From NCBI GenBank assembly GCA_031410595.1, contig JANNZM010000104.1:124001-188000 (forward strand): DNA of 64,000 nt, in the 5' to 3' direction. The notes beneath the pieces are model-generated. The model made no database searches. It saw only the letters and a list, made by a program, of their open reading frames with translations, and was not told where the DNA came from. This document shows positions 53,286 to 62,629 of the stretch, in pieces. The position numbers were made by a program, and so were the translations under genes. Numbering within the stretch: position 1 is the stretch's first letter; each line of letters begins with the position of its first letter. The DNA comes from JANMCE01 sp031410595 (GTDB lineage Bacteria; Actinomycetota; Acidimicrobiia; Acidimicrobiales; Ilumatobacteraceae).

Positions 53286-54107
53286 GTGAAACTGATCCGA
53301 TTCCGCGCCGTTGCCGGCTGCGTCCTCGTGCTGCTCAGTGTTGTGAGTTGCGGTTCCTCCAAGCCCGACGTCGCATCTTCGGGCCCGGTTGGCAAGCCGC
53401 TTACACTCGCTCAGGCGGAGGTATTGGCCTCGGTGCTCACCAAGAATTTCGACGAGGGTGGCGCAGTGTTCACGGTGACAGTTCCCGCCAGCGCCCAGAC
53501 CACTTACTCGCTGAACGGTTCGATCGACTACACCAAGGGCACAGCCCAGTCGACGCTACACGTCACATCCCAGGGCAAGGACCCAGCCGACAGTGAACTC
53601 GTGTGGACGAAGCAGGAGGTGCTCGAGCAGATTCCGGGACTCACTGAGGCCGTGGCCGCCAAAGGTCGGCCCGGCGTGAACTTCGTATCCCGACCGCTGA
53701 CGACCTCCTCTCCTCAGGATGTCGTGCTCAACTTGTTGCTCGGCACCGCGTCACAGCAGCGCGAGAACCCGGCCCTTATCCAGCAGGGCACGGCCCAGGG
53801 TGACACCGCGTTCTTGCGTACCGACACCTTGCGCAATACGCCCGTCGACGTCTACCGGTTTGGCAAGAAGACCACCTACTGGGTCGGCCACGACGACGGC
53901 ATACTCATGCGCTTCGAAGCCACCCTTGCTATCGCTCCGGGTGTCACGGTGATCGACTTCCTCGAACACAAGCCCGTCAGCATCCCCGGGCCGAAAACCA
54001 GTGAGGTCGTTTTCGCTTCCGAGATTCCCGACGTCATGAAATCCTTGACGGGAAACACCGCTCCGCCGTCCGCGAAAGCGCCCGCTGTGGTGACCGCCAA
54101 ACCCTGA
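53286..54107 (+). CDS. LppX/LprG-like lipoprotein
   Basis: The 273-residue product has a lipoprotein signal MKLIRFRAVAGCVLVLLSVV with lipobox VVSC (cysteine at residue 22). A single beta-sheet-rich domain follows, with the pattern of LppX_LprAFG-type proteins (FTVTVPASAQTTYSLNGSID, LRTDTLRNTPVDVYRFGKKT). Such proteins carry lipids or lipoglycans across the envelope in mycobacteria. That function is only suggested here because similarity is at the fold-pattern level. The start is GTG 53286. It is divergent from the GNAT gene. Confidence 0.7.
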   Translation: MKLIRFRAVAGCVLVLLSVVSCGSSKPDVASSGPVGKPLTLAQAEVLASVLTKNFDEGGAVFTVTVPASAQTTYSLNGSIDYTKGTAQSTLHVTSQGKDPADSELVWTKQEVLEQIPGLTEAVAAKGRPGVNFVSRPLTTSSPQDVVLNLLLGTASQQRENPALIQQGTAQGDTAFLRTDTLRNTPVDVYRFGKKTTYWVGHDDGILMRFEATLAIAPGVTVIDFLEHKPVSIPGPKTSEVVFASEIPDVMKSLTGNTAPPSAKAPAVVTAKP

Positions 54108-54295
54108 ACTTCCGCGCCGGCACCCCAGGGGTGAAAGCAGACGATTTCAACATGAATGGCTCTGGACCGTAACGATTGCGTGTCTGGTTTGTTCGATGTT
54201 CTGCTAGTGAAGGTCAAGATCCCGCTCTAGCCATTGTCACGGTGCGCGGTTGCGAGCGATAACGGTTTCACTTCTCGAACGAAGGCGGAGTTGTT

Positions 54296-57200
54296 ATGGC
54301 GTTCTTTACTTATCTTCCTCGGCGACGCGCAGCAGCGGTCGGCGTGCTCTCGTTGGTGGCATTCGGTTTGTCCGGTGCCAACCTCGTCGGCGGATCTCAA
54401 ACCGGTCGGGCCTCAGCCGTAGCGGTTGACCCCGGTTCGGTGGCCTCCATTGTGAGCGGCCTGAACAAGGCTGGCGGCGGGCCGAGGTTTGAGACCACCG
54501 TGTTCGGTTACCAGGAAGACACGCTTCCGGTACCCGACGTTGACGCGGTGGTTTCCTTCGGGGACGAAAAGCCCGACCCGAACGGTCCCTACCCCACCGC
54601 CCAGACGGTGGTGTGGCAGAACCACGCTGCTCACGCCACCGTCGGACAGATCGGCGCCGTGTACGGCATCGCTCATAGCGAAGGCAACCCTGAGGCCACG
54701 GCGGCGGCGGCCAAGTCACCCCGCTCGTTCTACGGCGCGTACCTGAAGTCGCAAACCCGCTTCGGTCCAAGCGGACCTGGCGGTATCTACGTTCGTAGCG
54801 GTAGTACGGTCACCCCATACGTCACCATTCCCAACGCCGGCGGCGACGCCTCACCACTCGGTGGCCTGCACGCCGCCACCGGTACCGACATCACCGCCAA
54901 GGTTGGCAAGGCCAGCCTCGGTGACCTCGAGATCGATGCCGAGGAGCACTTCCTCTACGTCACCAACCTCTTCGACGGCCGCGTGTACCAGGTGGACACC
55001 TGGACCAACACCGTGGTCGGCGCCCTAGCGAAGTCGCCCAACACCTGCGCTGATGCGTCCGACCAGCACCCGTTCGGTCTGAAGGTGAAGGGTTCCATGT
55101 TGTACGTCGGCACGGTGTGTTCGGCCGAAGCCAGTCATGATCCGGCCAAGCTTGGCGCTGACGTGTGGGCCTACAACACGGTTACCAAGACGTGGGCCGC
55201 AGCCGCCGTCATGCACGCCGTACCGGTCAACGGTTCGTTCGGCGGCTTTACGCCGTGGAGCGACGACATCTCAGGCGCCGTCGTCGGTAACCGGGGCGCC
55301 ATGCTCACCGGCATCGACATTGATCCCAGCGGATCGATGGTGCTCGGCCTGCGCAACCGGTCCGGCGACATCGGCACCACGACCGCTACCTACAAGCAGA
55401 TCAACGGCAGTGGAGCTGTTTCCATCACGCCACCAAATGGGGCAGGCGGATGGAAGAACTTCATCGAGGTCGACCCGAACATCGCCAACGTGGATGCCGC
55501 TCCGGTTGCGCCACTCGTCACGCCCCGCACGTTCGAATCCGGCTCAAGCGCACTTGGCGCCGTCGTCAGCTTGCCCTTCACCCACACCGGTCAGCCCGGT
55601 TCGGAAATTGCGGCCAGTCAGCGCGACGTTTTTGCCTGGGACGCTCAGGGCGTGCTGTGGTTCGACGTTGTGAATCCGGGTCCGCTCACCTCAAGCGGTG
55701 CCGAAGAGGCCAACCGCGCGAGCAACTTCTCCAAGGCTTCCGGACTCGGTGACCTCGAACTGCTGGCAACCTGGCGTTCCTTCGGTGACCGGGTGTGGCT
55801 CGACGCCAACGGCGACGGCCTGCAGACCACCGGTGAAAACGGCGTTGCAGGCGTGAAGCTCAATCTGAAGAGCACGTGCACCTCGGCCACGCTGGCGTCG
55901 GTTACCACCGACGCTCAGGGCCACTACTCGTTCTACGTGAAACCCTTCGAGGCGTACACAGTCGTTGCAGATGCAACAAACTTTGCCGCCGGAGGAGCGT
56001 TGCTGAATCACACCTACACCCAGCAGGTCGCGGGTGACGGGACCAACAACTCCAAGGCCGACATCGGCACCGGATGTGTCGCCGTGGGCAAGGGCAGCCG
56101 TGAGAACGTGAACCTCACCTACGACATCGGTGTGCGGCCGCTGCCGAAGGTGACGTACGCGGTCGGTGATCGGGTATGGCTGGACGCGAACGGCAATGGT
56201 GCGCTCGATGACACCGAAAAGGGCCTCAAGGACGTCTGCGTGCAGGCCTTTGTCGGCGACAAGCCAGCGAGCGCCACGGTGCTCACCAACGCCGACGGCT
56301 ACTACGTCATCGGCGGACTCTCGGCCGGGGACTACACCCTTGCGTTCACCTGCCTGCCTGACGGCTACACCTTCACCACCACAACGGCTGCCGGAGTGGC
56401 TGACGACCGTAACTCCGATGCATCGGCAACCGGCGTGACCCGCGTTGTGAGGCTGGATGCCACGGCTCCGGCCGCCACCGCCGCCGACCGAGCGGTGCTC
56501 GGTGCCTTTGTTGGCGACAAGATCATCCGCACTATCGACGCAGGCCTCAAAGCTCCTGTCGAAGTTCGCTTCGCCGTCGGCGACAAGGTGTGGCTCGACG
56601 CCAATCACAACGGTCGTCAAGACATTGGTGAGAGCCCGGTTGGGAACGTTTCGGTCGCGCTGTTTGCGTCCGGTAGCACCACCCCGCAGTCGATGACGAC
56701 CACCAACAAGGACGGCTTCTATATCTTCGACAACCTGGCCAAGGGCAGCTACACCGTGAAGTTTGCGACGCCCGCCGGCTACCGCCTCACCACGCCAAAC
56801 GCCGCCGGCGTTGCCGCGGACGTCAACTCCGACGCCACTGCTGATGGCACCACCGCAGCGTTCGTACTGGACGCCCCGGGCAACCCGCAGGCCCTCAACA
56901 TGACCACCCAGGTACCGAAGGGTTACGTCGGTGACTACATCAACGCCACCATCGACGCCGGACTGTACGTACCGCTGGCCATTGGCGATGTGGTGTGGTT
57001 GGACACCAACGGCGACGGCATCCGGAACGCCGGTGAGCCGGGCGTGGCGGGCGTGAAGGTCACGCTCACGAGCGACGGTGCAGCGGCAAAGGATGCCAAC
57101 GGCACCCCGATTGCGCCGGTTGTCACGGCCGCTGACGGGAGCTATCACTTCGACAATCTGCTCCCCGGCACCTACCTGGCGACGTTCACCGACACGCCCG

Positions 57201-58390
57201 CCGGCCTGTCGTTCGTGGCGCCCAAGGCACCCGGCTCGAACCCCTCGAACGATTCCGACGTCGACCCGGTCACGGGATCGGTCACGGTTGTTCTACCCGC
57301 AACGGGCGGAGCTCTGGTGTTGACTACACCGGCCGACGGCGCTTTGACCGCAACGTTCATCGACAAGACAGTGGACGCCGGACTGGTCGCCCCGGCCTAC
57401 AGCATCGGCAACCGCGTGTGGTTCGATGAGAACAACGACGGCATCGCCGACGCCGGCGAGTACGGCATCGCTGCCGTCACCGTTCGCCTCTACACCGCTG
57501 CCGCCGACGGAGGCGCTGGTGATTTCATCGCCGGCCAAGACACCGATACCAACGGCTACTACCGGTTCACCGGTCTTGCCGCCGGCAACTACGTGGTGCG
57601 AGTCGAAGCCGTGAACTTCGGCGACTTAGGCCACCTGTTTGGCTTCCTCAGCTCGGCCGTCGATGAGACGAATCCGAACAATGACAAGGACCTGAACGAC
57701 AACGGTGTTGGCGACCTCGGCGGTCCGAACCCGATCACGTCGGGTGTCATCACGCTCGGTCCCGGTGCCTCGGAGCCAGCCGGTGAGACTGACCTCGGCC
57801 CCGGTGGCCAGGGTACGAGTGATGCTCAAGCCAACATGACGGTGGACTTCGGTTTCACCGTCCCTGTCGACCTCGGTATCACCAAGACCCTGACGTCGAA
57901 AGAACTCGGCAAGGGCAGCACCATCAGCTGGAAGATTACGGTCACCAACAACAGCTACGTCGCCGTTACGGGCGCCAAAGTGGTTGACCTGCTGCCGATC
58001 TCGGTGAAGCCGGGCACGGCCAGCGGTGAAGGATGGTCATGCGCCTTCGCAGGCCAGGAGCTGACTTGCGTCCACGACCGCCCGATTCCAGCAGAAGCGG
58101 CAAGCAGCTTTGTGGTCGATGGTGTTGTGCTGATCTCGAATGGCAGCATCGTGAACGGCGCTGCGGTGAGTAACCCTCGTGGTCCCGATGTCTTCACCCC
58201 GAACGACACCGATCAGGTGACTGCAACGGTTGCCACGAAGGTGTTGGTCAACAAGCTGCCCCGCACCGGTTCTGGCTTGTGGAAGAAGGCGGCGGTCATC
58301 GCTGATCTGCTGGCAACGCTCGGTGCCATCCTGGTGGTGCATGACACCTACACACGGCGCCGTCGGGCGCTTGGCTTCTTCTCTCGTTAG
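54296..58390 (+). CDS. Large LPxTG surface protein with SdrD-B repeats
   Basis: The 1364-residue adhesin-like protein has a signal peptide (ends near GANLVGGSQTGRA), an N-terminal propeller-like region of about 450 residues (HFLYVTNLFDGRVYQVDTWT) and then five SdrD B-like Cna-type domains. Each begins with a DxNxDG calcium-type motif: FGDRVWLDANGDGLQ, VGDRVWLDANGNGALD, VGDKVWLDANHNGRQD, IGDVVWLDTNGDGIRN and IGNRVWFDENNDGIAD. A DUF11 domain (LGITKTLTSKELGKGSTISW) precedes the sorting signal LPRTG, a hydrophobic helix and RRRRALGFFSR. It should be sortase-linked to the wall. The start is ATG 54296 with GAAGGCGGAG upstream. Confidence 0.92.
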   Translation: MAFFTYLPRRRAAAVGVLSLVAFGLSGANLVGGSQTGRASAVAVDPGSVASIVSGLNKAGGGPRFETTVFGYQEDTLPVPDVDAVVSFGDEKPDPNGPYPTAQTVVWQNHAAHATVGQIGAVYGIAHSEGNPEATAAAAKSPRSFYGAYLKSQTRFGPSGPGGIYVRSGSTVTPYVTIPNAGGDASPLGGLHAATGTDITAKVGKASLGDLEIDAEEHFLYVTNLFDGRVYQVDTWTNTVVGALAKSPNTCADASDQHPFGLKVKGSMLYVGTVCSAEASHDPAKLGADVWAYNTVTKTWAAAAVMHAVPVNGSFGGFTPWSDDISGAVVGNRGAMLTGIDIDPSGSMVLGLRNRSGDIGTTTATYKQINGSGAVSITPPNGAGGWKNFIEVDPNIANVDAAPVAPLVTPRTFESGSSALGAVVSLPFTHTGQPGSEIAASQRDVFAWDAQGVLWFDVVNPGPLTSSGAEEANRASNFSKASGLGDLELLATWRSFGDRVWLDANGDGLQTTGENGVAGVKLNLKSTCTSATLASVTTDAQGHYSFYVKPFEAYTVVADATNFAAGGALLNHTYTQQVAGDGTNNSKADIGTGCVAVGKGSRENVNLTYDIGVRPLPKVTYAVGDRVWLDANGNGALDDTEKGLKDVCVQAFVGDKPASATVLTNADGYYVIGGLSAGDYTLAFTCLPDGYTFTTTTAAGVADDRNSDASATGVTRVVRLDATAPAATAADRAVLGAFVGDKIIRTIDAGLKAPVEVRFAVGDKVWLDANHNGRQDIGESPVGNVSVALFASGSTTPQSMTTTNKDGFYIFDNLAKGSYTVKFATPAGYRLTTPNAAGVAADVNSDATADGTTAAFVLDAPGNPQALNMTTQVPKGYVGDYINATIDAGLYVPLAIGDVVWLDTNGDGIRNAGEPGVAGVKVTLTSDGAAAKDANGTPIAPVVTAADGSYHFDNLLPGTYLATFTDTPAGLSFVAPKAPGSNPSNDSDVDPVTGSVTVVLPATGGALVLTTPADGALTATFIDKTVDAGLVAPAYSIGNRVWFDENNDGIADAGEYGIAAVTVRLYTAAADGGAGDFIAGQDTDTNGYYRFTGLAAGNYVVRVEAVNFGDLGHLFGFLSSAVDETNPNNDKDLNDNGVGDLGGPNPITSGVITLGPGASEPAGETDLGPGGQGTSDAQANMTVDFGFTVPVDLGITKTLTSKELGKGSTISWKITVTNNSYVAVTGAKVVDLLPISVKPGTASGEGWSCAFAGQELTCVHDRPIPAEAASSFVVDGVVLISNGSIVNGAAVSNPRGPDVFTPNDTDQVTATVATKVLVNKLPRTGSGLWKKAAVIADLLATLGAILVVHDTYTRRRRALGFFSR

Positions 58391-58404
58391 AAGTCGGCAA
58401 CTCT

Positions 58405-58423
58405 TGACGCACCTGCTGCGTCA
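58405..58423 (+). terminator. Small hairpin after the surface-protein gene
   Basis: TGACGCA-CCTGC-TGCGTCA forms a seven-pair stem 15 bases after the stop. It is followed by a second, stronger hairpin. Confidence 0.5.
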
Positions 58424-58437
58424 TCACGATTGAGGAA

Positions 58438-58468
58438 ACCGGTCGGGCTGGGCGTGAGCCCGACCGGT
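58438..58468 (+). terminator. Strong terminator hairpin abutting the pcnA promoter
   Basis: ACCGGTCGGGCT (58438-58449) and AGCCCGACCGGT (58457-58468) form a perfect 12-pair stem with a seven-base loop. It has no T-run, and its last base is also the first base of the pcnA -10 box. Confidence 0.75.
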
Positions 58469-58473
58469 AACCT
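58468..58473 (+). promoter_or_regulatory. -10 box of pcnA (leaderless)
   Basis: TAACCT is followed by seven bases and GTG 58481. It begins at the last base of the upstream terminator hairpin. Confidence 0.45.
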
Positions 58474-58480
58474 CGTTGTC

Positions 58481-59878
58481 GTGACACCTGATCGTTTTGC
58501 GCCCGCGCTGGCTGAGATCGCTCCCCTCTCCGATCGGTTTCGGGCGGCTGGGCATGAGATCTACCTGGTCGGCGGTGCAGTGCGGGACTTGCTGGTCGGG
58601 GGAGCGGACTCGGTTGACCTTGATCTCACTACGCCGGCACGGCCCGACGAGATCAAGCGGCTGGTGGCCGGATGGGCCGACGACGTGTGGACCCAGGGCG
58701 AGAAGTTCGGCACCATCGGCGCTCGCAAGGATGACGTGGCTTTTGAGATCACCACGCACCGGGCCGACAGTTATGAGCCCGGTACGCGCAAGCCGATCGT
58801 TGCGTTTGGTGACTCGATTGAAGACGACCTCGCTCGACGTGATTTCACGATCAATGCCATGGCGCTGCGCTTGGGGAACAGCCCAGAGCTGATCGACCCG
58901 TACGGCGGTATTGCCGACCTGGCCGCCAAGGTACTGCGCACGCCGCTGTCCCCCGAGATCAGCTTCACCGATGATCCGTTGCGCATGTTGCGCGCAGCTC
59001 GGTTCATCCCCCGGTTCAACCTCACGCCAATGCCCGAGCTGATCGCCGCTTGCCGCGAGATGGCGTCTCGTTTGGAGATCGTGTCGGCCGAACGCATGCG
59101 TGACGAGCTCGACAAGCTGCTCACGTTGCCCAAGCCGGGCGATGGGTTGCGGTTCCTGGTTGGCACCGGACTGGCTAATCACTTTCTGCCCGAGTTGCCG
59201 CAGATGCGGTTGGAGCAGGATCCGATCCATCGTCACAAAGATGTCTTCGCCCACACCATCGCGGTGGTCGAAAACGTGCAGCCCGAGGCACGGCCCGGCC
59301 TCGACTTTCGTATCACGCGTTTGGCCGCGTTGTTCCACGATGTCGGCAAGCCGAAGACCCGGTCGTTCAAGAAGGGCACCGGCGTAACGTTTCATCATCA
59401 CGATGTGGTTGGCGCACGGATGACGAAGGACCGGATGCAGGCCCTCAAGTACTCATCGGCAGATGTGGAGGCCGTGTCGAAACTGGTTGACCTCCATTTG
59501 CGATTCCACACCTACAAGATGGGTTGGACCGACGCCGCGGTACGTCGCTACGTGCGTGATGCCGGTCCGTTGCTCACCGAGCTGAACGTGCTGACCCGAT
59601 GTGACTGCACCACCCGCAACGAGAAGAAGGCAGCCATGCTCGGCGAGCGTATGGACGAGCTTGAAGCTCGCATCGTGGAACTGAATGAGGCTGAAGAACT
59701 GGCATCCATCCGCCCAGAGATGGACGGCCAGGCCGTGATGGATCACCTAGGCATCACTCCCGGTCGCGAGATCGGCCAGGCCCTGGCGTTCCTGCTGGAA
59801 ATCCGCATGGAGGAAGGCCCGTTGGGCGACGAGGAAATCCGCCGTCGCCTCGACGCCTGGTGGGCGTCGCGGGCCTGA
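58481..59878 (+). CDS. pcnA: CCA tRNA nucleotidyltransferase
   Basis: The 465-residue enzyme has the class II nucleotidyltransferase head (LVGGAVRDLLVGG, then DLDLTT with the catalytic carboxylates), RRDFTINAMAL, the nucleotide-selecting RMLRAARF, and an HD domain (about residues 255-370, AALFHDVGKPKTR and FHHHDVVGARM). It adds or repairs the 3' CCA of tRNAs, which this genome needs because the tRNA-Ile in the window does not encode CCA. The start is GTG 58481, set by the -10 box. The locus matches Rv3907c pcnA, at the same distance side of sigM-trxB-parAB. Confidence 0.95.
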   Translation: MTPDRFAPALAEIAPLSDRFRAAGHEIYLVGGAVRDLLVGGADSVDLDLTTPARPDEIKRLVAGWADDVWTQGEKFGTIGARKDDVAFEITTHRADSYEPGTRKPIVAFGDSIEDDLARRDFTINAMALRLGNSPELIDPYGGIADLAAKVLRTPLSPEISFTDDPLRMLRAARFIPRFNLTPMPELIAACREMASRLEIVSAERMRDELDKLLTLPKPGDGLRFLVGTGLANHFLPELPQMRLEQDPIHRHKDVFAHTIAVVENVQPEARPGLDFRITRLAALFHDVGKPKTRSFKKGTGVTFHHHDVVGARMTKDRMQALKYSSADVEAVSKLVDLHLRFHTYKMGWTDAAVRRYVRDAGPLLTELNVLTRCDCTTRNEKKAAMLGERMDELEARIVELNEAEELASIRPEMDGQAVMDHLGITPGREIGQALAFLLEIRMEEGPLGDEEIRRRLDAWWASRA

Positions 59879-60079
59879 GAGGCTCAGCCCTCCGAACTTG
59901 TTCTATTCGCTCGGTGACGTTCCATCGCGTGGCGTTCGTCAGCGGTTATGTCCGAAAGAAAGCGTGCGCCACGTGATCTGCGCTGCTCGATCTGCTGCAT
60001 TGCTTTCTCGATCGCGTCAGCCTTCGGCGGTTCACGGCCAGTGCGATCGAGAATGTCCCGCAACGGTCGACCGGTTGGA

Positions 60080-61276
60080 GTCCCGACTGTTCGCTGGTAC
60101 CGACACGGTGTACTTCACCATCACTGACGGCAAGTACTCCGTCAACTACCAGTTCGACATTGAAGTGCTCGGGCCGAGTGCAACGACTGCGACTGCGACG
60201 GTTCAGGAAGGCAAGACCGTGACCATTCCGGTCACCCTTTCCGATCCCTCTGGTCACACCCTCACATTGGTTGACCCCAGTTCCGTGTTGGTACCTCGCC
60301 GAACGCTTGTTTCCGAAACCGTCGGGCCGCATGGCACGTACACGGTTGACGGCAGCAATCTCGTGTATACCCCGCAAGCGGGTTACGTGGGTGACGATGT
60401 CATCTCCTACGCGGTGATTGACGACCTCGGCATTGCCGACAACCCGTACCCGAGGTCGTATGGTGGCTTTACGCGACGGTGACGGTGACGGCCAACCATG
60501 CGCCGACTGCGACCGTGGCCGCTGCATCCGTGGAAACCGGGTCGTCCGTGACGATTCCTGTCACGTTGGCGGATGCCGATGGCGACGCTGTCGAGCTCTC
60601 GGGCGCTGAGGCATCGCATGGTGGTGTGGTAGTCGATGGGTCAAACCTGGTCTACGCACCGACGGCTGGCTATGTCGGTCCGGACGAGATCTCGTTTGGC
60701 TTCGCCGATTACATGACGCTGAGCCATGACGTTGTTGCCGTGACCGTCCGCCCGCTGAACAGCGCGCCGACGCCACCCGCCGATGAGGATGGGACGCCGG
60801 AGATTTCGGGTACGGCCGATGACGACCTCAGCTTGGTGATCGACGGCGTGACGGACACCGATGGCGACACGCTGGTGGTTGACGTCACGACGCAGCCGGC
60901 CCATGGCACGGTCAGCCTTGAGGATGTTGCGCCGCAGCGTGCTGGCCTTCGGGCGGCATCGATCGGTGTAAACGGTGTGCGTGTGGTCTACACACCAAAC
61001 GCTGGTTTCTCCGGGACTGACTCGTTCACCTACCGGGTGAGCGACGGCCATGGCGGCTCTTACAGCCGCACCGTCACGGTCAACGTGCTGGCCGCCGCGA
61101 CTTCACCCGCGACTGCCCCTGCTCCGGTTGCAGCGCCGGCCGCTCCGTCCCGCCCCGCAAGCGGCAAGCTTCCGGCGACCGGTGGCGACGCCGGCATGCT
61201 GCTCGGACTGGCCATGGCAGCGCTGGTTGCTGGTCTTGGTCTGCTCGGCGTGAGCCGCCGCAAGGCCGCCCGCTGA
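60080..61276 (+). pseudogene. Remnant of an LPxTG cadherin-like surface protein (5' deleted, frameshifted)
   Basis: From about 60085 the frame reads FAGTDTVYFTITDGKYSVNY and continues as a cadherin-like/Ig repeat (TVDGSNLVYTPQAGYVGDDV, then ISYAVIDD) until a stop at 60480. The next repeat (ATVTVTANHAPTATVAAA, VDGSNLVYAPTAGYVGPDE) is in another frame from about 60470. A third repeat (VVYTPNAGFSGTDSFTYRVS, DGHGGSY) is followed by LPATG, a hydrophobic helix and RRKAAR. No signal peptide or start codon precedes the first repeat. So the gene lost its 5' end and has at least one frameshift near 60460-60475. The 3' part from 60479 might still be translated but would not be secreted. Confidence 0.75.
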
Positions 61277-61341
61277 TTTCAGTCACGTCAGGTTTCTCCC
61301 AGCGAAATCTGCTGCGCCTGAGCCAGGCATCCATAAAATGA

Positions 61342-61361
61342 CCCGCCTCCTCGGAGGCGGG
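61342..61361 (+). terminator. Terminator after the cadherin-like remnant
   Basis: CCCGCCTC-CTCG-GAGGCGGG forms an eight-pair stem with a four-base loop, followed by CCATTTCCTCTTGC. The rest of the region up to 61509 shows nothing I can name. Confidence 0.75.
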
Positions 61362-61509
61362 CCATTTCCTCTTGCTTCTTTCGCGACTTTTGCAAACGGT
61401 CTGCGTCCACCGAGGGTTGGCTGCTTCGTAGAAGGTAGCTTTGTCAGCGGGCAGCTTTTCTTAGGATTCCTTACCCGAATCTTCGGGACCTGATGGATTT
61501 TGGTGAACT

Positions 61510-62610
61510 TTGGCCGCAGTACGAGTGCTTATCGCCGAGCCCGACGAAATGTGGCGGAGCGCCTTGGGTGCCGAGCTTCGGCGTGAAGGTTTTGACGTGG
61601 GGGAGTTTTCCAACGAGCGGGAACTGCCCGGCATGGTCGTGTTTCAGCCCGCGCTGGCGATACTCGCTATCGAGCCGGGGCGTTGCGATGGTCTGTCCAT
61701 CGCACGGACGCTCGCCTCGTCGGGTCAAACCAAGCTGATCTTCCTGTCATCGTTAGCCGATCTGAACGAACGACTCGCCGGATTCGATCTCGGCGCGGAG
61801 GACTACGTCATGAAGCCGGTGGCATTGCCCGAGCTGATGGCTCGCATCCGGGTGATTCTGCGGCGCCCGGTTGCCTCGGCGCACGACAAGATCACGGTGG
61901 GCGACGTGGTCATCGACCTCGATGCTGCGGTTGTGAAGCGCGGTCCACACATCATCGAACTCACTGGTACCGAGTTCAAACTTCTCACCTACCTTGCTCG
62001 CCACGCGGGGCGTGTGGTGGCGAAATCGCAGTTACTCGCCTACGTCTGGGCGTCGGAGATGTACGACCCCAACCTGGTCGAAGTGCACATGAGCGCGTTG
62101 CGTCGCAAGGTCGACGCGCACGGGCCGCGATTCATTCGTACCGTGCGCGGTGTCGGCTATCGTCTCGACCCGCCGCTCGTTGACGAGGCCGAGGACACCG
62201 TGGTGGCGGCTCCGGCCGGACCACGTGCACAGGAATTCCACGAGCTGGCGTCCGGCACGCACCGGCTCAGCGACCTCGTGCACGATCTTCTCGACAACGC
62301 GGTCCGCCATTCCCCGACAGGCGGTGAAGTGACCGTCACGATCGAGGTCGCCACCCACGAGATTCTGGCCAACGTACAGGATCAGGGCGCGGGCGTACTT
62401 CCCGCTGATCGGGAACGCATCTTCGACCGGTTCGTGCGCCTCGACACGTCCAAGCTGAACGCCAACGACGGTCTTGGCCTTGGTCTTGCCATCAGCCGCG
62501 CCATCGCGACCGAACATGGCGCAACCCTCACTTGTCACGACGCGCCATCGGGTATCGGCGCCGTCTTCACGCTTCGTCTCCCGGCCCCGCAGATCAACAT
62601 TCCCGTCTAG
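61510..62610 (+). CDS. Degenerate receiver - winged helix - HATPase fusion protein
   Basis: The 366-residue protein joins three parts. The first is a receiver domain (about 1-120) in which the phosphoacceptor Asp is replaced by Ala (PALAILAIEPGRCDGL), although the Ser pair FLSSL and the Lys in VMKPV remain. The second is an OmpR/PhoB winged helix (about 125-230, ELTGTEFKLLTYLARHAGRV, VRGVGYRLDPP). The third is a histidine-kinase-type ATPase domain (about 250-360) with N-box LLDNAVRHSP, G1 DQGAGV and G2 GLGLGLAISRA. There is no dimerisation/phosphoacceptor His domain. TTG 61510 is the likely start (AAVRVLIAEPDEM); GTG 61525 is an alternative. It probably binds DNA under ATP or partner control. 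Confidence 0.82.
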   Translation: MAAVRVLIAEPDEMWRSALGAELRREGFDVGEFSNERELPGMVVFQPALAILAIEPGRCDGLSIARTLASSGQTKLIFLSSLADLNERLAGFDLGAEDYVMKPVALPELMARIRVILRRPVASAHDKITVGDVVIDLDAAVVKRGPHIIELTGTEFKLLTYLARHAGRVVAKSQLLAYVWASEMYDPNLVEVHMSALRRKVDAHGPRFIRTVRGVGYRLDPPLVDEAEDTVVAAPAGPRAQEFHELASGTHRLSDLVHDLLDNAVRHSPTGGEVTVTIEVATHEILANVQDQGAGVLPADRERIFDRFVRLDTSKLNANDGLGLGLAISRAIATEHGATLTCHDAPSGIGAVFTLRLPAPQINIPV

Positions 62611-62629
62611 GCTGGTCGGTTCCTGGGCG

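Noticed and set aside
55691..57148. Minus-strand open frame of 485 codons
   Set aside because: It is the antisense shadow of the SdrD-B repeat protein, lacks any domain pattern and is kept open by the strong codon bias of the repeats.
58424..59401. Minus-strand open frame of 325 codons opposite pcnA
   Set aside because: It is a shadow frame, since pcnA on the plus strand has all catalytic motifs.
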